Shown here one piece after another: positions 50,993 through 56,399 of a stretch of DNA of 56,399 nucleotides (position 1 is the stretch's first letter; each line of letters starts with the position of its first letter). Made by a program: the position numbers and the translations under genes. The stretch is taken from NCBI GenBank assembly GCA_002167525.1, contig NHDV01000006.1:1-56399 (forward strand). Direction: 5' to 3'. Below the pieces are notes generated by a model, which was not told where the DNA came from, did no database searches, and saw nothing but the letters and a program-made list of their open reading frames with translations. Source of the stretch: Flavobacteriaceae bacterium TMED68. Lineage in GTDB: Bacteria > Bacteroidota > Bacteroidia > Flavobacteriales > Flavobacteriaceae.

Positions 50993-51826
50993 ATGGATAA
51001 GCCAAAAAACATAATAAGTTATAAGATTAGAAACATAATATTTAACTTTTTAAGAAATAGAGGGTATTTTGTTAACGAGTCTACAGGTAGAACTTTATTA
51101 ATTGAATTTTTTAAACGGCTTAAACCTGTTTCGATCAAAGAGGGCTTGATTAGAATAGGAGCACAGGGTGATGGCGGATATTTAATTCCAAACTGTCTAG
51201 ACGATATTAAAGCCTGTTTTTCTCCGGGTGTTGCAGAAACTGCTGATTTTGAAAATGATTTATTTAATAAATATGAAATTAAATCTCACCTTGCTGACTT
51301 TAGTGTTGAAAAAGAGCCATTAGTAAATGAAAATTTTTCATTTACTAAAAAATATATTGATATATATCAGAGTGATGAAAACATTAGGCTTATTGATTGG
51401 ATAAAAAGTTATGAAAAAAACTATTTAGATAATGATTATATTCTTCAAATGGATATTGAAAATGCTGAATGGAGAGTTCTTTATGATCTACAGATTGAAG
51501 ATATTATAAGATTTCGAATCATGGTAATTGAATTTCATGGATTTGCTACAAGATTGCTTCAACCTGTTTCGTTCGGATTAGTAGATGCTTTATTCAGAAA
51601 AATACTTGATCACTTTTCTGTTGTACATATTCACCCAAATAATTGTTGTCCTGTAAGTATTAAGGATGATGTTAAAATCCCTGACACAGTTGAAATAACT
51701 TTTTTAAGGAAAGATTATATTAATGAGTCAGATAAAGAAATTATATTCCCTCATCCACTGGATAAAAAAAATGTTTTTGAAAAGGATGATATTATTATGC
51801 AGGAAATTTGGAATTTAAAATCGTAA
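50993..51826 (+). CDS. FkbM-like methyltransferase-related protein
   Basis: A 277-residue protein with LIRIGAQGDGGYLIPNCLDD, CFSPGVAETADFENDL, HLADFSVEKEP, LQMDIENAEWRVLYDL and FRIMVIEFHGF, which together follow the layout of a marine FkbM-like family (LQMDIENAEW is the counterpart of the FkbM KIDVEG motif). The GDGGY loop replaces the usual DxGxNxG SAM site, so cofactor binding needs caution. Likely glycan modification. It begins 29 bp after the preceding methyltransferase-like gene. Confidence 0.72.
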   Translation: MDKPKNIISYKIRNIIFNFLRNRGYFVNESTGRTLLIEFFKRLKPVSIKEGLIRIGAQGDGGYLIPNCLDDIKACFSPGVAETADFENDLFNKYEIKSHLADFSVEKEPLVNENFSFTKKYIDIYQSDENIRLIDWIKSYEKNYLDNDYILQMDIENAEWRVLYDLQIEDIIRFRIMVIEFHGFATRLLQPVSFGLVDALFRKILDHFSVVHIHPNNCCPVSIKDDVKIPDTVEITFLRKDYINESDKEIIFPHPLDKKNVFEKDDIIMQEIWNLKS

Positions 51827-51882
51827 CTAATATGTTAATTTATAATGAACCAGAATATATTAAAGATTATTAAGGTGTTCTT

Positions 51883-53577
51883 TTGATTTTGTCAGCAATG
51901 TCATTTTTAGTTCTACTAATAAAGTATCTAATCTTTTATATTTACTTATATTTTTCAGGAAAATCATTATTTTTGATAATCAACTACTTTAGAAAAAAAG
52001 AATTTACAGAAAAATATATTTTACTAACAAGAGTTGAGTTTCTTTACCCGCTGTTAGGGATTATTTTTGTTGGGAACATTTTATTTTTAATTAATACATT
52101 CTTCCCATTAGATAATATTTTTGTGAATCTTATAATTTTTTTAATCATTGCTCCTTCTATTACAAAATCTTTAATCAACAAAAATATAATGAATGTAGTT
52201 AAAAATAACAATCTATTTTCAACTTTTATTTATATTTTCATACCTTCAATATTGGTAATTTCAACTTTTGACATTAATTTCAATTATGATGCAGGGTATT
52301 ATCACTTACTTCATCAAAATTGGTTAAGAAGTTCTAATTTAATTGTTGGAATGGTTAATATTTTTTGGCCACTAGGAATGTCTTCAATATATGAATATAT
52401 ATCAGCAATACTTTGGTTTGATACATCCTTTGTACTGCTTCATTTTCTTAATTTATACTTTATTCATTTTTTCTATTTATTCATTTCAGATAATTTGATT
52501 AATTCAAAAAATAATATTTTAAGAAATGTATCTATCTTTATATTAATTTACTCCTTAATTGATAATTTTGGAATTGGGGGTGGAAGGAATGGTTTTCTTT
52601 ATATACAAGGGGTCGGCAAGCAGGACATTACTGTAGGAGTCTTATTCTTTTATTTAAGTATCGTAATTTTATTAAAAATTAAAGAAAAAGATATTTCTAA
52701 AACTGAACTTATAATTCTTTCATTTATAATTTTTTTCATTTATCAGATTAAGGTATCTGGAGTCATAATTTTTTACTTGTACGCTATTTTGTTATTAATA
52801 TTATTAAAAGAAAATAAAATAAAACTCAGTTCAGTTTTACTATTGCACTCACCTATTTTATTTTTTGGTATTTTATGGACATTGAAAAGTTTTTTCACAA
52901 CAGGGTGTTTAATTTATCCAGTAAATTTCACTTGTTACGAAGGTTTTGATTGGTATATAAAAGGCTCAACTACTGAATTTGAATATATTACAAAATCAGC
53001 AAGTCTAGCATTTGATAACACCATTCCTTTTCTCGAATGGGCCAGAGTCAAGGGCTCTTTTGAGTACAGATCTCAAGTTTTTATTAACTATATTGTCTCA
53101 TTAATTGTCCTGTATTTATTTAAACTAATCTTTTTCTATAAAAATAAACTTACTATTAGTGATTTATTAATTATTAGTTCTTTCATAATTTCAAACTTTG
53201 CTTATCTAATATTTTTTGGGCCAATTCCAAGATATGCAGTTGGTATATGTTTAGTTTCAGTCGCGGTGTTAGGATTCTACTCAGGAGAATTTAAATATAG
53301 AATTAAAGATATTGCAAAATATTCACTCTTGTTCTTTTCTGCTTTTTTTCTTGTAAGATCAACTGCTTATTTAGCATTAATAAACAATGAAAATCTTAGA
53401 TTATTTGACCCAAGGACCAGTTACGAAATAAATACAGAAATTGGCTTTAAGCAATTTAATGAAAATTGGGTTGAACCTTTAGATGGTGATCAGTGTTGGT
53501 CTAATATAAAGTGTACAAACGCATTATCAGATATAGTGTTTATTAATAAAGGAATATTTAAAGTAGCTTATAAATGA
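51883..53577 (+). CDS. Large polytopic membrane protein (LIC_10190-like)
   Basis: A 564-residue protein with about thirteen helices. The loop after the fourth helix reads NFNYDAGYYHLLHQNWLRSS and NIFWPLGMSSIYEYISAI (about 128-170), the N-Y-D-x-G-x-Y-H pattern I associate with the LIC_10190/DUF8201 membrane family. By topology it may be a GT-C-type transferase, with the D/H loop as active site, but this is unproven. The TTG start at 51883 is chosen because AAGGTG stands 5 nt before it; an ATG five codons later is the alternative. It overlaps the next gene by 4 bp. Confidence 0.7.
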   Translation: MILSAMSFLVLLIKYLIFYIYLYFSGKSLFLIINYFRKKEFTEKYILLTRVEFLYPLLGIIFVGNILFLINTFFPLDNIFVNLIIFLIIAPSITKSLINKNIMNVVKNNNLFSTFIYIFIPSILVISTFDINFNYDAGYYHLLHQNWLRSSNLIVGMVNIFWPLGMSSIYEYISAILWFDTSFVLLHFLNLYFIHFFYLFISDNLINSKNNILRNVSIFILIYSLIDNFGIGGGRNGFLYIQGVGKQDITVGVLFFYLSIVILLKIKEKDISKTELIILSFIIFFIYQIKVSGVIIFYLYAILLLILLKENKIKLSSVLLLHSPILFFGILWTLKSFFTTGCLIYPVNFTCYEGFDWYIKGSTTEFEYITKSASLAFDNTIPFLEWARVKGSFEYRSQVFINYIVSLIVLYLFKLIFFYKNKLTISDLLIISSFIISNFAYLIFFGPIPRYAVGICLVSVAVLGFYSGEFKYRIKDIAKYSLLFFSAFFLVRSTAYLALINNENLRLFDPRTSYEINTEIGFKQFNENWVEPLDGDQCWSNIKCTNALSDIVFINKGIFKVAYK

Positions 53578-53960
53578 TCAAAACTTTAATTAGAGTCATT
53601 AGCCTAACCTTTCTAAATTTTTTAGTTTTAGTAAACAGCAGTTCTATAGATATTTTTCAACTAGTAAATGACTTTTCTTCAATACCTATACTTAGAACCT
53701 TATCTTTAAATTCAACCTTTATTTTTGTAAGTATTGCAGTATCTATATTCGCAGCTTTATTAATAGAATTTTTTAAACCATTCATAGAAGTATATTTAAT
53801 GTTTTATCTGAAAATTACATTTTATTTTTTCATAAACCTTGTTTCGTTTTCAACAATATATATAGCACTGAGAGTTTACGGATATTCAAGGATGTATTTA
53901 CTTATATATTTGTTAACCTCAACACTTCTTCTATTTATTACTGATAAGAAGTTAAAGTAA
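53574..53960 (+). CDS. Small polytopic membrane protein
   Basis: 128 aa with three to four hydrophobic helices and hardly any loops (TLIRVISLTFLNFLVLVNSS, FIFVSIAVSIFAALLIEFF, FYFFINLVSFSTIYIAL, MYLLIYLLTSTLLLFITD). No family recognised. It is translationally coupled (ATGA) to the large membrane protein before it and lies 20 bp before another one, so it is probably a subunit or accessory of these. Confidence 0.65.
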   Translation: MIKTLIRVISLTFLNFLVLVNSSSIDIFQLVNDFSSIPILRTLSLNSTFIFVSIAVSIFAALLIEFFKPFIEVYLMFYLKITFYFFINLVSFSTIYIALRVYGYSRMYLLIYLLTSTLLLFITDKKLK

Positions 53961-53980
53961 TTACGTGTTAGGATTGCGAC

Positions 53981-55693
53981 TTGGATAATTCAAAAGTAAG
54001 AGAATTTTGTGGCCCAACTCCAGATGACTATATCCCTGTTGAGATAACAGGTGATGATTTTATATTTGCGAATGATCCAGATTTTCAACAAATAAATTTA
54101 TACGATTTTTTTGGAAGAGGCGCAACTGTAAATTCATTTGAGGAATGTGCTCATTATGTAAATGGAGGATGGGAACCTTTCAAAACTACTATTTTTGATA
54201 TTTTGATTCCAATCTTGTACATTTTTGTTATAACTGGTGTAATATTTGTAATTTATAAGTCAAAGTTTTTAAACAAGACGACAATTATTTCTCTAATTAA
54301 AAATTTACAAAAATTTTTGTCATTTGATAGATTAAAGAAAATTTTTAATAAAAAATTAAACGTTAACATCTTGATAGCTATGTTTGTTTCCATCCAGCAT
54401 TTTTTTATTTTTGATTATGTAAGAACAAAATCTGTTCGAATCCCTTCTTTTATTGATGAATATATTGCGTTAACTTCAAATGTAAATTTTTTTAATAATT
54501 TTGATTTCAATGCTGGGGGTTTTTTAGGAGGATCTTACAGTGTTTATTTAACATCAGGACCTATTTCAGCAATTGGAAGTGTTATTTCATGGAATTTATC
54601 AAACAACTTTATAGTTTCAAGAATATCAAATTATTACTGGTTAGCTTTACTTCAATTATTATTTTCAATAATTGTTTTTAAAATTTATAAAGAGAACTAT
54701 AAAATGCCAATAATATTTAACGGATTAATTATTTTTTTAATTCCGTGGTGGGAAGGATCTTTATACTCGTTAGGCGAAATAGGATCCATGATTATGGTAT
54801 CAAATGCCATATTTCTTTTTAATAAAAAAAGAAAATTCTCTTTGGTACTGTTTTCAATATCTATAGTCTTCGGAAAAATTTTATCGTTACTTCCATTTTT
54901 AGGATTCTATGCGGTACATTTTTTTCGACAAGAAGATAAGGCAAAAGTTTTTAGTGATATTTTATATTTCTTTATACCTCTTTCAATTTGGCTGATCTTA
55001 GTTCAACTTAATTATTCTTCTGGAGGTATAGTTACTTATTTGAACGACCAGTATTTATTAATAACAAATCATTCAAGTTCAGGGGTTAGCAGTTTTCAAA
55101 GTTTCGATTTTCTAAACTTTCGAGAAAATATTAATACTTCAGAAAGTTCTGATTGGAATATTTATGATCAAATTAGACTTGGTGCACTTCCAGTAATATT
55201 TTCAATATTATTATTCATAAACAGAGAAAAAATAGATAAAAAATTTGGAATACTAACTCTTCCAATTATTTGTAGTATACTTTTCCCTTATCTTTGGTTT
55301 TGGATATTTAACTCAACAAAATGGATAAGATACAGTCAGCATTTTTCCATTATCCTAATAATTTCTATTTTTTATTTTATTTTTTCGAATATTGAATTTA
55401 AAGATATTGATTACATAATTTTTATTATTTTATTTGGTTTATTCATAAACAATACAAAAGAACTAATAATCTTATTGATAGTTGGTGCTATATTTTTAAT
55501 AAGTAATATTAATAAATACAAATCCAGATTTTATATAAAATTACTTATAGTTTTATTAATCACTATTGATATTTCGATGCCCTATTTTCAAAAAGATACA
55601 CGTGGCAACCTAACAAATGTAATCGAAGTTTGCAAAAATTCCCTAATGGGTGAAGAATGCTTAGAAGCTTATATGAGAAAACTTAGTAGGTAA
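53981..55693 (+). CDS. Large membrane protein with N-terminal extracytoplasmic domain
   Basis: 570 aa. Residues 1-68 are hydrophilic with Cys10 and Cys57 (EFCGPTPDDY, DDFIFANDPDFQQINLYDFF, SFEECAHYV), then one helix, a basic loop of about 40 residues (95-130), and about ten more helices. The loop after the next helix has RIPSFIDEYIALTSNVNFF, with acidic residues as in GT-C first loops. Start is TTG at 53981: the frame is closed by TAG four codons upstream and AGGA lies 7 nt before the TTG. The domain precedes any signal-like helix, so it would reach the outside only if the first helix runs inside-in reverse. Function unknown. Confidence 0.65.
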   Translation: MDNSKVREFCGPTPDDYIPVEITGDDFIFANDPDFQQINLYDFFGRGATVNSFEECAHYVNGGWEPFKTTIFDILIPILYIFVITGVIFVIYKSKFLNKTTIISLIKNLQKFLSFDRLKKIFNKKLNVNILIAMFVSIQHFFIFDYVRTKSVRIPSFIDEYIALTSNVNFFNNFDFNAGGFLGGSYSVYLTSGPISAIGSVISWNLSNNFIVSRISNYYWLALLQLLFSIIVFKIYKENYKMPIIFNGLIIFLIPWWEGSLYSLGEIGSMIMVSNAIFLFNKKRKFSLVLFSISIVFGKILSLLPFLGFYAVHFFRQEDKAKVFSDILYFFIPLSIWLILVQLNYSSGGIVTYLNDQYLLITNHSSSGVSSFQSFDFLNFRENINTSESSDWNIYDQIRLGALPVIFSILLFINREKIDKKFGILTLPIICSILFPYLWFWIFNSTKWIRYSQHFSIILIISIFYFIFSNIEFKDIDYIIFIILFGLFINNTKELIILLIVGAIFLISNINKYKSRFYIKLLIVLLITIDISMPYFQKDTRGNLTNVIEVCKNSLMGEECLEAYMRKLSR

Positions 55694-55730
55694 ATTTATT
55701 TTGATTCTAATAAATCTTATAAAGTTTAAT

Positions 55731-56399
55731 TCAAAGCTTTTTAGCAACCACAAACAAGTTTTTCCCAATTATATTTTTAAATAATTTATCAAAAAATTTA
55801 AAGATAATAAAAATATATTGATCATAAAATTTTATTTTTCTCTTATCAAATTCTAATTCCATTCGAATTAATTTTGAAAATAGCAGAACAGACCAACCTA
55901 TAAAGTCAACATAGTAAATTTGTTCAACCTCAAAACCAGCTCTGGACAATAAATTCTTAAGCCCTTTTTTATCGTATCTTCTTACATGGTTTACTAAAAC
56001 ATCTAAATTTGACCAAACTAGATTAGATGACGGAACATATAGCAACAATTTTCCATCTTTTTTTAGCAGATTATAAATATCTTTTACAATTTCTTGATCA
56101 TTTTCAATGTGCTCCAAAACATTTAATGAGATTACACAATCAATTTTTTCTTTAATCTGGTCAATTGTTTTGTAATTAATTAAGTTTTTTTCTTTTAATT
56201 TTTCAATTGCTTTTTCATTTTTTTCAAGAGCGCTTATCTTATAGCCCTTTTTTTTTAATTTTTCTGTAAATAAACCATACCCTGCTCCAAAATCTAGAAT
56301 ATTGTCTTTTCTATCTAAGCTTGAAAGCAACAATTTTAAAATATGAGAATTATAGTTTTTTGCAAAAGTTAAACTTTCCAAAGCAGCAATATCTAAATC
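55731..56399 (-). CDS. Class I SAM-dependent methyltransferase (5' end beyond window)
   Basis: At least 222 aa are visible. It has NILDFGAGYGLFTEKL (motif I), ISALEKNEKAIEKL (motif II), IDCVISLNVLEHIENDQEIV, LLKKDGKLLLYVPSSN and NHVRRYDKKGL, a UbiE/COQ5-like pattern common in sugar and lipid methyltransferases. A TTG at 56381 could start it, but the frame stays open to the window edge and the family usually has residues before ALESLTFAKNYN (here DLDIA), so the true start probably lies outside. It converges on the large membrane protein at 53981-55693. Confidence 0.85.
   Translation of the reverse strand, partial: DLDIAALESLTFAKNYNSHILKLLLSSLDRKDNILDFGAGYGLFTEKLKKKGYKISALEKNEKAIEKLKEKNLINYKTIDQIKEKIDCVISLNVLEHIENDQEIVKDIYNLLKKDGKLLLYVPSSNLVWSNLDVLVNHVRRYDKKGLKNLLSRAGFEVEQIYYVDFIGWSVLLFSKLIRMELEFDKRKIKFYDQYIFIIFKFFDKLFKNIIGKNLFVVAKKL

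Overview
This window is one long glycan (surface polysaccharide) biosynthesis island. It holds 57 supported protein-coding genes, almost all of them glycosyltransferases (GTs), nucleotide-sugar enzymes, sugar-modifying methyltransferases or polytopic membrane proteins. I see no rRNA, tRNA, CRISPR array, insertion sequence, phage gene or housekeeping gene. The DNA is very AT-rich, genes are tightly packed with short gaps or small overlaps, and some genes have a recognisable Shine-Dalgarno while others have none. Together these suggest a streamlined, low-GC, free-living marine Gram-negative bacterium. A hypervariable polysaccharide island of a SAR11-type (Pelagibacterales) cell is my first guess. 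SAR86-like or picocyanobacterial islands are not excluded, because nothing here is a taxonomic marker.

Layout. 0.2-3.5 kb: a polytopic protein, a polyprenyl-phosphate-type GT2 and an exostosin-like GT. 3.8-13.4 kb: a GMD-like paralogue, a methyltransferase, five GT4 enzymes, one GT2 and the first MsbA/PglK-like ABC exporter. 13.5-18 kb: an O-antigen ligase/polymerase-like protein and a GDP-mannose hub, namely gmd (GDP-mannose 4,6-dehydratase), fcl (GDP-L-fucose synthase) and a GDP-mannose 3,5-epimerase (GDP-L-galactose). 18-28 kb: FkbM methyltransferase, an unidentified helical protein, GT8, two exostosin-like proteins, GT2, two GT11 fucosyltransferase-like enzymes and three poorly known GT-A-like proteins. 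28-35 kb: the second ABC exporter, a Fringe-like GT, a split transketolase, and rfbH with the divergent rfbF-rfbG pair, i.e. a CDP-3,6-dideoxyhexose route with an apparent two-carbon-transfer enzyme. 35-42 kb: GT10, two perosamine-synthase-like aminotransferases (one with an extra N-terminal domain), a sugar N-formyltransferase, methyltransferase, GT2 and cupin. 42-56 kb: a lipid-linked-sugar region with a UbiA-type phosphoribosyltransferase, an SDR, two GT-C enzymes, a polyprenyl-phosphate GT2, several polytopic proteins and more methyltransferases.

How it fits together (inference). Gmd makes GDP-4-keto-6-deoxymannose, which Fcl turns into GDP-L-fucose and the Per-like enzymes into GDP-perosamine; the latter can be N-formylated. 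The epimerase makes GDP-L-galactose. RfbF/G/H make CDP-4-keto-3,6-dideoxyglucose or its precursor, which the split transketolase could extend with a two-carbon branch. Cytoplasmic GTs would build a lipid-linked glycan, the two ABC proteins would flip it (no Wzx is present), and the WaaL/Wzy-like protein would polymerise or ligate it. Periplasmic GT-C enzymes would add side sugars from polyprenyl-phosphate donors. No initiating polyprenyl-phosphate sugar-phosphate transferase and no Wzz, Wza or Wzc is present, so the island depends on genes elsewhere.

The main oddities are two genes whose conserved N-termini can only be read from an ATT start codon, both ABC exporters lacking the Q-loop glutamine, and the predicted branched CDP-sugar pathway. 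The strand changes 19 times among the 57 genes, and several convergent pairs overlap at their 3' ends, as expected of a cassette-shuffled island.
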